From Puffinus mauretanicus (Eukaryota; Chordata; Aves; Procellariiformes; Procellariidae): a DNA stretch of 64,000 nucleotides. The stretch lies in the NCBI GenBank assembly GCA_023333565.1, contig JAJKFH010002906.1:992001-1056000 (forward strand). The letters run 5' to 3'. Below the pieces are notes generated by a model, which was given only the letters and a program-made list of their open reading frames with translations, made no database searches and was not told the DNA's origin. The translations under genes were made by a program, and so were the position numbers. Position 1 is the first letter of the stretch. The number at the start of each line of letters is the position of its first letter. Below are positions 24,901 to 39,900 of this stretch, piece by piece.

Positions 24901-27900
24901 ACTGTAAAATACAGCATCAAGAAGAAAAATCCCTCACATTACAAGGTCCTAAATCTATAGTTTTGAAATTCTGATCCAGCTTTTAATCATAACGCCCAGC
25001 TCATGTGCACCTTTCATCATGAGATCTCCAAGCCTAGTCTTCTAGCACTAAACGTCACGGCTGTTGTTTTACACATGGCAAATTGGACAGACAGAAAGAC
25101 CGGGTGAAGTGCTGGAGTCAGGAACAAACCCCCGTTACCTCCGAGGTCCCACCAGGGACCTCTGTTGGAGAGGCCACACTGGCTCTCCATGCTGAAGTTC
25201 AGGAACATTTCCTCCCCCAAAATCACAGATTACAAACAAAATTAATGAAGCACAATCCTGAAATGTTGCCAAACACTACACCTCTACATTGCTGACTCGG
25301 ATCCTGACAAACTAAGGCAACACACACACCTCATGTGGCTGTGCTGCAGATTACTGGCTGAGCTTTCACAAACATCAGATCTAGTATGCGGCAGAGAAAA
25401 CCCTGAAATTATTATGATTCAAACAAAATTTTTTTTTTTTTTAAATCTATTGAGTGCTGCTCGAGACAAAACCTGACAATACGCAATAGCACAGGTGTTC
25501 AGCTATTAATGTCAAAACTGTTGGCAATTGCACCTCCCATGAGCATCCATTCCAGTCTTACCTGGTAGATATCAGAAAGGCTGCTGCTTCCTGAATCACT
25601 AGTGATGCTACATCCTGAGTGACTAGATGAAACGTGGGTCACCTGTGGGTGGAGACTGTCAGTAAGGTGCAGCTTTGTGAAATCTGCAGGAAGCTATAGG
25701 TGGAGCAGAAAAAGCATCATTACAATTTGAGGTAGATACACAGCAAAATGAATTCAAATCATTTATGTCACACTTTACTCTCTGCCAGTACCAAGTGTAT
25801 TAGGAATACCATTGGGGCTTGAGAATGCAGCAGAAAAGTTTGCGTTTTGCAATTTTTTTTTAATTCATGCAGAGGTCAGCAAAATACCACCAAATTGCTG
25901 CAAATGAAGAGATTTTTAAAAACTACGTATCTGAGGACAAAGCAATAACCCTTATGCCAAAACTGGCATAAGGGTTCATTATCCCTTATTATTCATTATC
26001 TTGCTATGGGATTTGGACAGAATTAAAGCGCATATGAATATTGTGCTAGTTTCAATATCAGCGGTTTCCTGTAGAATGGGGATTAACAGTGAGTAAAGTC
26101 ACATACTTTAAAAAAAACAAGCACTGCTCTGGATTTGGCTAACTCTTTTGCTTCTGAAGTTGACAAAGTACATTAGTGACAAGTAAAATCCAAGACACTG
26201 AGCTGTTATACTTTGAGCCAAATACTAGGATGGCAAATAGGAAATGTGGGAAGACTGACACAACTGCAAAGAGCTACAATCCTGCAATGAGTGTGCTCAC
26301 ACACAGTGCTGAAGAACGAACCGAGACAGTGTGATCATTTAACAATCATCCACCAAGATTTGTGACGTGTATTTTCACTGTTGCTTTATGCACACAGCTC
26401 CCATGAAAATCTTTATGAACTGTAAACATTGCCAGACTGCAGAAAGCGAACTTTGATAAAGGAAAATATTTGCTGTCTGAAGAAGTATTTAAATGCTATT
26501 TTTCAGGGGCAAATTACTCCTCTCCCCAAGAAACTTGCATCCCACCACTAGTTGATAAAAGTATGTTAATGTATCAATTTTGGTATGCAATAAATGCTTC
26601 GATAATTTAAAAAACCTTTCCTCATTAAATTTGTTTGTTTGTTTCAACTCAGACAAGGTAGATACTCTCTCCAGAAGTGTGTTTGTACCAAGAATATCAT
26701 ACGCAGCATGTCCATCCCTGTCAGTTATGAACGCTACCTTGGTGCTATTACTGTTCTCCCTGGATGGAAATGAAAATAAGAGCTGATTCAGCATTAAGAT
26801 ATAAGTCCATCGGTATAAAAACTTATGAAAAAAGTCATCTGCAAGTCACAAGAGAGTGTGCTTGAGAAAATGATTAGCTCTATACAGCTAAAGATACTGA
26901 ATGCTTTTACTGCTGTTTGCCTGGTTTAAGTCTGTTTATGGAACATGCCTTGAACGAATCTTGGCTTTAGGATCTGTGCTGAAAGTACAGACAACTGGAA
27001 ACCTTAGCCTTATTTAGACTGACTGGCATTTCCTATTCTAATACACCTGAAAAGGATTTCTTCCTTATTACAGCATGACTGCCTTGGTGATAGCAAAAAT
27101 GGCTACCTTTTAAACAATTTTTCTTAGTATTTTACTTGAAAGAGGGGCAAAAAACAGGAACCAGACATTAATCATCCTAAAAACCTTCAGTAAGCCCGGA
27201 GCTAGAGTTGATCTTCATATACCAATCAACAAAGAAAGGGCAATTAACAAAAGCAATACTCTAATACATGCAGCCATGGATGCTGCCTCCAGAAAAATCT
27301 AGTTATGCTCACGACTGTTGATGATATACCAGAAGGGGAAAATACAGCATTAAGGAGTGCATTAGTTATAGTATCTGTCATCTCTGCTACTTCCCTTTTC
27401 AATCTGTAAGTTTGAATTATCACAAAACTGAACAGTATATACTGATATTCAGGCCACTATATCGATTTTTTATCATGATTCGAGACATTCTACAAATAAG
27501 TATACATTCCATAGGCAGAATGTATACTAAATGAACAACCACAGCTCTTGCAATGTGTTGATGACTACTCCTAAAAGTACTATCAGTACCATCTCTCAGA
27601 ATTAAAGCAGTCCAGGTTTATTTCCAAGTAGAAATCCTACATATTATTTTAAGATACATGCACAAATCATCTAAGATTCGCACATTTAATAACTTACAAA
27701 GATATAGTATTTTGAGAGTTTTACATTTTATAAAGTAATAACTATTTCAATCCCAAATAAATATTAACTCCACAGGGAGGTGCATGTCAACACAGTCTTG
27801 CGCCCAGCCAAACGCGTTCAATTTTTCATAGTGCCCTGCAAATATCTCCATGTCATTAACAATTGCATTTATATTTTATCAATGCAATAACAATTCTTAA

Positions 27901-30900
27901 GAACCTTACATCAAAGCAAATCCAGTTAGTATGTTAAAAAATGAAATCAAGCTATGTTTAATATAATGACTGCACTTAGTAGTTTAAATTAACAGCAAGG
28001 ATTTATGTCTTGTTACTACACAGGCAACAGGAAGAGGGAAGGAATTCCACAGTAACTGATGAAACACATTGTAAATACAAGCAAGCCTTCTGAATTTTTT
28101 TGGCTGTGGACAATCAGCTGAATGTTTGGTGATTACTGGTTTCAGAACAACTCCTCAAGTCAAAGGCGTGCTGCGTGAGCTGGACTTGCCAAGAGGTGAC
28201 AGCAGAAGATCAGAAGCAGGCATTTTACTTAGGGCAACCTAACGAGTCACTTTGATCCTAATCAAATAGGACTATTCACAAGCAGAAAGCACATGCTCAC
28301 ATCTTTGCAGAATACATCTCTCTGTTACATGCCCAAAAGCGGCATCCACTTTTACTGCCCTACCCCCAAATAAGTTAAGGTGAGAAGTTGTGCAAGGAAA
28401 AAACAGAATACAAAAATTAAATAAGCTGAAACATTTAAATTGTGAGCTCAATGAAAAGTGCGTGTGAGAAATACATGCGTTTTTACCTTAGTCACATATT
28501 GCTATTTAAAATATTTAATGTACAGAGTTGTACGCAATGGGGGGAAAAAAAAAAGCACTGATGGCAATGAAAAACGACACGTGCTTAAGCCTTCTATGTT
28601 AGAGGCTACACCTGTCACCCCCGGAGCACAATGTTCAATAAATGCTTTTGGTAAGCAGAGCAAGAATAAAACGCAATGTTCAACAACCTCAGTAGCGCCA
28701 GCAACCAGCACAAAGTTGTCTGGCCCTAAGCCGGGTATTTACATCTAATTTCTTACTTGCAGTGGAACATGATTAGAAAACAACATCATGAAACTCTGCT
28801 ATTATATCCAGTGAAAAAATGGCTAGGAACATCAGTTCTGCTTTTCGGAAACGTAAGACAGTTAACTTCACTACAACAGGTATATTTGCTGTGCTATTGA
28901 ATATCACTTTTTAATGAAATTTTTAAGTACTCAGTGCTTGTATTCAGCTATCATTCCATCCAACAGTTTAGTACTGACTTTAGTATCCAGTATCACAGTA
29001 AAAATAAAGGTTTTCATATAACCTTTTAAAGCGCGTACAAGGCTAGTATGTAACACATGCCTTATCCTCCAGATCATGCAGCAATATGAGAAAGTCTAAG
29101 GACAATACCCTTTGCTTCAGTAACATCAGCTGTAACAAACTAAAGACACCACAAATGGCATCAGAACCAAAGAGACATTTTTATCTTGTTTTGCATTTTC
29201 ATTAAATGCTGGCTAGTTTTAAGGAGTCATTCAAAGTAATAAGGAACAAAAGCAACTTGTATATTTTACATAACAAGCACTTATTTTTCTGTGACAACAC
29301 TAGACTACAGCTTTGCTGAAGCCAGCAACTACCTATTTCTTAACTTTGTTACTGAACACTTGGAGTCGCAGCATCAGAACGAGCTAGCAGACAGTAAAAA
29401 CATGGCAAAGTAATTTAGAAAAATAAATGCATGAGTCGTTCTTAAGTAAATAGAGTTTCATTACACTCCATTAAACAATTAATAGTCATTAAAAGGGTCA
29501 GATAACTGTCCTCATAACCTATTTTCAGGACAAATTTCAGTAAGGGAGAAAACGTTAAGGCTATATATGCATAGAACTAATGAAGTATGACATAACAGGG
29601 GAAAAAAGTTTTTAATACAAAGCATGAACTGATAAAATAGTTAACACCAAAGCCCTAATCTTAATTTGACAGAGGTCAAAAGAGTATTTTATAAATATGC
29701 GTATAGCTCTTAATAAGTGTGCATGCGTGCATACACATTTAAACAGTTTACACACATGTAAAGAAACAACAGGAAAAACACTACATCTGGGAACTCCATG
29801 CTTTTACTTCTTGAAAACCATAAAACAAATGAAAACAATTATGTGAAACTATCTTAAGGACAAAGAGGTATCTCCATTTTGAACTGTACAATACTTTAAA
29901 CCCTATCACATCTTCCTATCTTAAAAGCAGCATTTTATTACTTCCACCCTCAAAGTGAGTCACCGCTTTATGCATGCAAAGCTAACAATTACTTTGCTCT
30001 GAATACGTTCCTCCTATTTTAAGAACATCATGATTTTCTCCTACCCTACAGCGTGCCTTTCTGTAAAACAAAAGGCAATGAATATACATGCTACTTCTGG
30101 GACTGTGCTGGGCTTCTCCTCTTTCTTAGTCTCTTGGCCAAATGCTTGAGCTCCGCTGCATTCTATGCAACTTCTACTCAAGAAATCGTTGGGCTCATCC
30201 TACTAATACGGTATTTTTTTAAAAAAAAAATTAATATATTTTCAGAATATTTAGTAGACAAGAAATTAAAATCTTCAGTTATATCATAATAAGGTATGAA
30301 AACAGCAAAACATGAGTGAAATGATACCAAAATCCTTCCTTCATTTAAATAGTACTCCTCTATGTTTTTTTGTTGTGGATTTTTTTTTTGTTTGGGTTTT
30401 GGCTTTGTTTTGGGTTTATTTTTTATAATTGCAGTTATATGCGAAAACAACAAGTATAAATGCACCAATGGGAAAGATATACACACAAATATAATTCTAA
30501 AATACAGCAGGAATGCTGGTTGGAGAGCTCCAAATTACCATTCACTTTAGAGCAAACGTATCAGTAAGCATTTAATAAGCAAGGTCTTCTACTGAAGGCC
30601 GTTCAGCACTTTCTGAAAGACTTATAAAGCCTGCAAAGTGACTGAAGTACATCTGCAAAAAGATGGAATTTAAGAGAGCAAAGGTGTAACATTCTGTTAT
30701 GCAATTCCCAAAGAATGATCCTGTAGGTTATTCAGTGCCACTGAGATAAGCCAAGCAAGTACAGTAGACATAAGACAACACAAAATATCACCTTTATAAA
30801 TTATTTCCACTTTCTGAAATTAAAGAAACACAAGCAAACACTGATTCTCTAGCCTCTGAACACATGCATCTCAGAAACTTATTCTGTAGTATCTCTTTAT

Positions 30901-33900
30901 TAATAAAATAATATAATAAAAGCCACCATAATACAAAAAAAAAAGTCGTTTATTTCTTTTATAGATGATGAATTTAGACCCACAAATCTAAATAAGTAAA
31001 TTACAAGAAAGTTATTCTGGTATTTCATATTTTTTGGTAAAGGAAGAGCAACAGCAGCCAAATAAAATAAATACTATGCCTTTCCCATTTTTTTCCCCCA
31101 CCAAGAGAGAAATTTTAAAATGTTTATTGCACTACAAGAGTCTAGATCACCAACCCAGTATTCTTCAGTATCCTATCAATTCAGTAACATTTAATTTCAC
31201 TATTTTATGTAAATGTTCATTTTTATATTAAATGTTTGTACGTCTGTTGTATGTGTTTTAAGGATATACCCAGATTTATGATATTTAATGACTGAAGGAA
31301 GAAATACTTCTAATATTTCATCAGCATGCTATTTCAACATATTTCTTTCACTAACCAAGAGAGACATCAAGGAAAACATTTTTATGGTTCAGTGATTTAA
31401 AACACAGCAGTCAATGTTAGTAATTACAGAATAATAAAGTAATTTCTATCGATTCTGTCCACAGACATGATGCAGGCTGACATCTCCAGTGCAGAGTTAA
31501 ATTTAAAATAAAAGTTTAAGCTATATACAGTTTGAATTAGGATGCAATTCCCATGGAAGCAGGATTTCCTTCCACTTAGGGGTGGGATGGAAAACATTAA
31601 GAAGTTTCTATGTATTTTCTCTGAAAACTTCAGTGGGAGTTAAATAAAAATCTTCTGACTTGAATTAAGTCTTCTGTATACCATTCACTTTATACAATAG
31701 TATCTCATGTATTTTGAATCTCCAAATTTTCCTCAAATAGACATCTTTATGTGAAACTCTGGCTCAAGCTTCATGAAGACCTATTCTTAAAAACATTCTT
31801 CATCTTGTGTACAACACAAGACACAACCCATGTTCTGAAAACATGGCATTTGGGCACTTTTGGGGTTAAGCGGTTTATATACACAGCAGAACACCTCTAA
31901 CAAAAAAAAATAAGCATTATAAGGATCTTTTCTGGCAAGCTCTTCATATTTTCCTGCACTGATACTTTGCTTTAAGTAGCCCCCTTAAAACTATTCAGAG
32001 GTTTAAGCTAACACAACATGATCTGCTGGTCTCAGAGAGACAGCGAGACAGAGGAAGTACACAGGAACTTGATTTTGTTTCCCTTACAAAACACACAGTG
32101 ACTGCCATTTACCATACATCTCATAGCTCTCAGCAGCTAATCCTATGAGCATTTAATGCATTGAACACAATTATTCTTTCCTTGAAGGTTTATTGACTTC
32201 TGCAGGGGAACAGAGGTGGTGAAATGTAAATGGGTATCTGGGGAATGGAGAAAAGCTCTCAGGGACAATTCTTTACAAAGGAAAAGTATGAAATGCATCA
32301 CTGACACAAACCCATTCTTATTTAACGTAACTACCTTATCTGTTTGTCCCGGTTTCAGCTGGGATAGAGTTAATTTTCTTCCTAGTAGTTGGTATAGTGC
32401 TGTGTTTTGGATTTAGTATGAGAACAATGTTGATAACACACCGATGTTTTAGTTGTTGCTAAGTAGTGTTTACACTAGTCAAAGACTTTTCAGCTTCCCA
32501 TGGTCTGCCAGGTGCACAAGAAGCTGGGAGGGAGCATGGCCAGGACAGCTGACCCAACTGGCCAATGGGGTATTCCATACCATATGATGTCATGCTCAGC
32601 ACATAAAGCTGGGGGAAGAAGAAGGAAAGGGGGGGGACATTCGGAGTGATGGCGTTTGTCTTCCCAAGTAACCGTTACACGTGATGGAGCCCTGCTTTCC
32701 TGGAGATGGCTGAACACCTGCCTGCTGATGGGAAGTAGTGAATGAATTCCTTGTTTTGCTTTGCTTGCGTGTGCAGCTTTTGCTTTACCTATTAAACTTC
32801 ATCTCAACCCACGAGTTTTCTCACTTTTACCCTTCTGATTCTCTCCCCCATACCACCAGGAGGGGGAGTGAGCGAGCAGCTGGGTGGGGCTCAGTTGCCG
32901 GCTGGGTTAAACCACAACATTATTGTAGGACCAGATCTGTTAGTATTTGCTTGTTCTTTTGACAGCATTTATGTCACAGATTCAATGCAGCACTTTATAT
33001 TCAAAAGTGCCTTCTTCAGGAAATCTGGCATGAACAATATTCCTTCTACAAACACCAATGTCAATTTATTTATTTATCATACAGGTATTTACAGTGACTG
33101 AACCAGAAGAAAAAAAAATGCAGAATGGATTTGAACTAAATCATACCAAACTGAACTAAATCATACTGAACTAAAGCATACTAAATTTTCCAAAGCTCTT
33201 CTGAGGGTTTTGAAATTCTGAACTCAAACCATTATAATGTATTTAAAATAAACAACAACAAATCTGCAAGAGCAGAATATTTTTATTTAGAACCTTATTC
33301 AGAAGTCTGTCTCAGTCAGAAAATACCTGGTAAAAGTACTTTTTTACAAATTTAGTACTTTTAAAATACAGTATCTATGGTGGTTTTAAAGTTAAAGCAG
33401 TTCTGCTCCAGGGATCAAAATAAAGAGACCGTTCTACAACTGTTTTGACTGTGGATTTAAGTACCAACAACTCTCTGGCAACCTCAACCATGTGGAGAAG
33501 CATGATCTCTCCTCTCACAACATTCAAGTCATTTTACCTCACCTAGCGTTAATAACAAAGCGGTGCTACTTGCACGGGATAGGCTGATTTTACAGAGAAC
33601 ACCATTTCTCAGATACTGTGTACATTTTTTTCCATCTCCTTCACAGAAAAGGAGATCTGTGTCTCTGTATCTTCCATTTAATTGCTGAAAGATTTTTGTT
33701 CTACCTGCTAAAATTTTTCCCAAATGGTGCAGTGGAAGTGAAACCTTGCAGAACTGAGTATGAAGGCTTTTCAGGTCTTCCTCCTCTTTTCACTAACAGT
33801 ATCTGGTATTTTATATTGATCAGTTTGGTTGGTTTTATAAATGCCTACAATTCAGATCAGATCCCATCCTTGAACAGTAGTTCAAAGTGTGAAAAGCAGA

Positions 33901-36900
33901 ATCTCTATTCCAGTGTATTATGTCTGCGTGTTTACAAGGACATACCATACCTCTGCCGGTAGTACCTGACCAAGCGCTGGCATTTAGAGCCCTAACAGCC
34001 TGCACAGCCCACGCCCGCACACAAACTACCAGCTTCCCAAAAACACTGAATAAAATTGGGAAGGGAATTCATGTTGTGGAAATCTACATAATGAAAACTT
34101 AGAACTAGGGATAGGCACTCAACGACGATTGCAGCTTAGGCTGAAGGAAAGACCATTCTGATGCATTTCAATTGATTCTGAAATATCTCTAGGGTAGAAG
34201 CATAGAAAACTGAGCCCCACCACTGAACTTCAGCAAAAGCTCCCCATTATTTAATAGCAGCAGACGTGGAGGACAAAAAAATTAATAAAGCCTGGCTTTG
34301 CAGAGATCTCTGTCTTGGGAATAACTGATTTTTCATACTAACAAAACGCACGTTCCAGCTGATGTTTTCCCACAGTTAGATATTTCTAAATACTTCCTCT
34401 TGTGGCTGTTTTGGTGTTTAATATGCTGAGAACTACTGCTGGGCTGGAAACTAAATGGCCTACTTCCAAAACTTTTGGAGACTTATAAGGTTAAATTTTG
34501 AACTCTTTGGCCTGTTACAAATAACTGTGGGAGAGGAAGGAACAGCGAACCTGGGCACAAACTTTGCTTCCACAGGAACTCGGGCAAAAGATTTATGCCT
34601 AAGGATGTAAAAGCAAAAGAAGTTCAAGAACACTTCATGTGGGCACATATGTTCACAGGAAATGTTAATTCAAACATTTTCAAGCATGATGTTTTAAATC
34701 CTGCAGAACATTTCAAGTAAGTGAGGGGATGCTCATGCACACCTCCTATACAGAGTCATTTTGGGTTTCTTATACGGCAGTCTAACAAGCAGACATGGGG
34801 GATGCTAAAGAGAAATTACACCAGCAGGGGTAAAACTGAGGACACCTGCAGCCACATTTTATTCTCAGCTTTAAAGCACCATTCAGGATTGAAAACCACT
34901 ACAGACAAGTAAAGAGTCTAGGCCAAAGGTGAAAACATCTATCCTGGGCACATTTTAAATGGTTAAAGCAAAGACCTATGATATGTATACATTTGAAGCC
35001 TCTATCAGCAGGGCGTACTTACAGCACATGTTGCTTTCTTTGTTTTATACCTGATCATGGAATATTTCATTTCATGATTACAGCACTCTAGCCAATCTAA
35101 CTAAGCTTGGGTAAGTTTTTCAAAATACTCATGAGGGGACATCTCAGTTTTGAACTGCAGCTGTTTAATGCTAACTACTGCAGTTTACTACTGAACTACA
35201 GCACTGAATTTTACTGCACTGAACTAGCTTACAATAGTAAAAGAAATCAAAGTGAATTGATTCTAGAATAAAGAAAAATTAAATTAAGAGCTACCCAAGT
35301 AATTTTTATTTTTTAAATAAAATGGATATGAAAAATGATAGATATAGGAAAGATCTTCGAATTCACCTCTTCCCAAGTGGGGGAAAAAACCAAACGTGCT
35401 GGTAAAACCTGCTGGTAACGGTGCAAAGAGACACTCTTGGTACAAGGGATGAGCGGGACACTCTTCTGCGAGAGTAGGATGACTCCTACTTGGAATAAGA
35501 GAAATGAAATGCAGTATGGGAAGATGCGAGATTATGCACTTGGAGACAAAAACCAAGAATCTAGGAACTTCTCTGTCCGAAATCACTGTGAAAAGAGTTT
35601 CAGAGTATTCATTAATCAGAAGGTGACTGAACTGTTAAGGTGATGCAGCAGCAGGAGAACCCAATGAGATCACAGCATGCGTCGCCAGAAATACAGAAGT
35701 TCCGGGCTATTCTCCATGGCCCCAGCAGAGACCTTATTTGGAAACGTAGCACACATTCCCAGCTATATGTTTTCAATAAAGATGGACTTAAAGCCATACA
35801 CATACATAGGTTCAGAGAAGAACTATCAGGATTATCAGAAGCAGGAAGAATAGTATTTGAGAAAGTGCAAGAGGAGCATGGCTTATTCAGCCCAAGCTGA
35901 GGGAGGGTATGATCACTGTCTAGAAATAGGAAGGAGGAAAAAGAAATATTTGCAGTAAAAGGCAACGCAGGTGCAAAGCCTAACAAGGAGGAAGTTGAAA
36001 GAAGGTTGCTATCTAATGAACCAGAGAGATTCTCAAAACCAGGCTCAACAGGAGCTGTGATAGAGAAGGCTTTCAAACTGAAGCTAGACAAAGTTCTGAG
36101 CGTGCTGTGCAACAGTGTGTAATGGCAGTGACCCAGAAAATCCCTTCCAGATCCATGTCACTCCTCCAAGCAGAAAAATCTGAAGCCAGCCTGTTTTTTT
36201 ACATATCATTCAGAAGCAGACTAACCAAAGGAGGAAAAAAGACAAAAATCAACATGATTAACATCATAACATTTTAGATTTTCTTACTGGTAGTTTCTCA
36301 GTAAAGACTTAAGTATTCTGCACACTTCCAAGGAAAATATTTTTAGAAGATATAGATAGGTAGGAAGTTGCTGTGCACAGATGCAAAAACTGGAGATTTC
36401 CATTTGTACACTGAATCTTACCTTTATAAGATACCAAATTTATTGAAAGAGATTTGATGAAAATTTAAACGGAGACATGATAATTCACAAGTAATTAAAT
36501 GGATTTTTTTTTTTTTAAATGTTTGATGGCTGCAGGCATGTTAATGTCACCCTTGGACTTTTAACTAAAGGATTATCTTTGCTTTATCATATCAAGGAAT
36601 AGTTAATGAGGAAGTGTTTTTTGTTTGGTTTCCCCTCACGATGCAATTGCTTTTCAGTAACTTAAGCAATAGGAGAGGAACATGCATAATTTCTTCTGCT
36701 AATGACTGGCTCCAAATAAGAAATCATGCACTGCAACTACTTGTTTTCCATGTGCTTGCTCTACAATGGAAGTTTCCTGTATTTTCCTTGTCTGACAATG
36801 AAAGATGCACACTTTTGCTTCATCTCAAACAAAAAAAAAAAAAGAAGAAATGCAATATTGCAGGATGCATATTCTCAACACACAAGAGGCTATCAAAGCA

Positions 36901-39900
36901 CTTGCTCAACCTTGTTTTTAAGAATATTCTGATTGTAGCATTCTTTGATATAAAGCAAAAATGTGTATTACCATAATAAAAGTTTTGAGATTCTTAATTG
37001 CATAATAGTGAGTATTTCAAAATAATGATACAAAATTTTTAAAAAAAGAAAAGGCAAATAATTTTGCTTAAAAATGGGGATTATATTTTTAAAATAAAGT
37101 GATTTTTGAAAGAAACGTTATAGATAATACTTCTGAGACTGATGTACAGAGAGCAAAAGGTTTCATATTTGCATTATAAGTAATATATGTAATGTCTCAC
37201 TGTTTTTCTGGATAACAAAAATAGCACAGCAATGAGATACATGACTAATGTTGCAAAATCTTAAAACAGTATGAATTTACCTTATCTATGATTTTTAATG
37301 CTATACTAACATGCCTACTAGTTTTATTACTTGATTTATGAGTTTTGAAAATGCAACTGTACTCATGCCATAGCAATATAACAGCAGTGAATGTTGCTAT
37401 AACATCCCCAGCTTTGCTTGCTACACTATTTTATTTACATTTTCCCTCATATGGTAGCCAAAGAAAATTTCACACTGACACAAACTCTTAGAACTATACG
37501 TGGTATCATGCATTCCTAATGCCCTCAGATTTTTTCTATTCTGTTGCAGAGAACAAGATTCTGACTTCTTTGAACTACTACGAATATTTACTAGTTTGGG
37601 CAAAAGACCTAGTTGGTGTGCTCACTGTAAGCATAGGAAGAGAAAAAGTAAACGACCATTTTTCTTCTTTTCATCAAAGAGTCTTCAGGTAAGTGCAGAG
37701 ATGTTCCCCAAATTCTGGAGCCCCGTGCAGCAACAACTGTGCAAAGCCATTTAAAATTTACACAAATCAACACAGAACCATCTTTTACATTAACAATATT
37801 TCCATTGAATTTTAAAACAACCTGAAGAGCTTTTCTTTGTAGTCTAAGTGTCAGTTACTCAAAACTGTAATATCAAACGCTAAGTTCAATTAGCCGTTTT
37901 TTTTTTTAAATCACCTAACTTTTCCAAATGTCCACAACAACATATTCACAAGATAATGGTTTCCCAACTTTCTTCAATGACGAAGCAAAACAAGAAGGCC
38001 CTACATGGTGCCTGCTAAAACCAAGGCTGCTTTAGAGCAAGGAGATATCATCAATTGAATTGAAGCACCATGTCATTCTGCTTAAAATGCTGACATTCAG
38101 ATGTTACTTCCAGAAATTTATCTATTTGTGTCTCTGCAGGTGTGCACACAGAGTTTAAATCATCCCTTATGTTCCTGCCTTAGGTCAACAGCAGACTAAA
38201 AAACACAATTCATGTAGCAACTTATATATTCTACTGACACCATGAAATATTTCAATGGTGCCTATTTAGGACGAGATTTTAAATCAGAGATCGCCAAGCT
38301 GCAGGAAAAATAAGCAGCACAGAAATCAACTGGAAATACTAGGATCAATAACTGAAGCCCATTCTACAAATACAATTAGTGAACTTCATCATTTCTTCTC
38401 CCACCTACCAGAAGATAGAGACCCAAGATGTGTGCGTGTACATCAGCTACTGCATTAGGTCACCCTGCAATAACCAGAAAATTTGAGAGTCAAATCTTAA
38501 CCACTGATTTATGACAGTGCTAGAATGGTCTTTGCTATAACAACCCATGGTGCAAGAGGTTAAGAACGTTACATTCTTTCATAGAAGTTCTACATATTTT
38601 AATCATTTGCTACATTAAACATGTTATCTCTGCATGCTTAACTGAATAAAACCCCAGCTGGAACATGGAACCTCCACTTAAAAAAAAAAAAATCATATTA
38701 CTCTAACTCAGGAATTCCTAAATTTAGTTTTCCCTGGGTACCATCATCACAGAGAGAATAGTAATGTACAATACTAATGGAAGTGGCAGGTGTAGGAGTG
38801 ACATTTAACTGTCTAAACAACCTCTTCCTTCAACAGGAAAGAGGTAGATAACTAGATTTTCTGTATACTACTGCTGACATGCACACCAGTGTTTGTGAAA
38901 CTACGCTTTTGTATCCATTTATTTAGGAATAGCAGCTGTATTCGAGGACCTTGGAAACTCTCTGCTAAACAGAAATATCTGAAATCCTTTGCTCTGAATT
39001 TGAAGAAATCTCTCATCTTCTCACAAAACTAAAAAAAAAAAAATTAGCAACTAAAAGACCCTCCTGTTTTGGAAATGAGCAAGACTGAACAGGACAGAAA
39101 CTTCTGGAGTCAGACAAAAGAAAATGTTTGCAGGAGTCATACACCAACAGGCAAGGAGAGGTACACCTAGCACACAGGCTTCTACGGTTATTAACAGAAA
39201 CTAACAGTTTTCATTTTAGTTTGCTTTTTATTCTGCTCCTACAGCTGTGAACAGCTTCACTTTTAAAAGAATTAGTACGAGTCTTCTCTGTTGCCTTAAA
39301 AAATTCAGTGGACCACCATTTCCAGATGCGGAGTTAATTATTTAAGTAGGACACTTTACAAAGGCTCCGAAATCCATAAATTCATGCATTTTCCTTTTCC
39401 TCGTGGTTCCTTAAAAGTGAGGACAACAGAAAAAAGACCCTTCTACATTATTTATGGATATTTCAAGCAAAAGCCCCCTATAGTCAGCTACTTATTCAAA
39501 GGCCAAAAAACCTAGCTAAAAACCCACTGGTGATATGGGTGAAAACTGAAAAGGCAAGCGCACCAGGGAGACACATCCGAGTCTGACATCTGGCTCTGTC
39601 CTGAGCAATCTAGAAGAGTAAAGAGCTACTGCCTGCCAAGTATTTGGAAGATTTTTTTCTTCCTAGCTCATTATCAGGAATACATTAAGATTTAGAGGTC
39701 AAGCTGTACCCTGATCAGTGAAGCAGCAGAGGCAGAGAGTGTACAGTGCAAGTTTTGAAGTGCCTTTAACTGCTTACCTATAAGAAAAAAACAAATCAAG
39801 AGCACAAAAAATGTAGTTGGGTTAAATGAGAACAGGGCTGATGGTTCAGCAAACCTAGGATATAGCTAACTAAGAAATAATCCCCACAATTCAGTTTAGA

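Larger units (their letters stand above)
16299..25561 (-). other. RAPGEF2: RAPGEF2 intron 2 (9.3 kb)
   Basis: AT-rich intron between the serine-rich and acidic exons. Listed separately inside it: a CpG-dense patch (21797-22002), a candidate alternative first exon (21741-21773), a 29-base tandem duplication (24364-24421) and an old MIR-like SINE (about 24985-25140). T/G-rich tract at about 17688-17723. The remainder shows no recognisable feature. Confidence 0.8.

Noticed and set aside
24597..24974. 125-codon plus-strand open frame
   Set aside because: No recognisable domain. It is next to an old SINE fragment and lacks splice or start context.
26489..26794. 101-codon minus-strand open frame ([18 protein letters not shown]...)
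   Set aside because: It looks protein-like in part, but I cannot match it to any family. It has no flanking exon signals, and its length is within chance for a 23 kb intron.
35612..36112. 166-codon minus-strand open frame
   Set aside because: It lies antisense to the LINE remnant at 35400-36100 and its translation is serine/leucine-rich with no domain; a shadow of the repeat.
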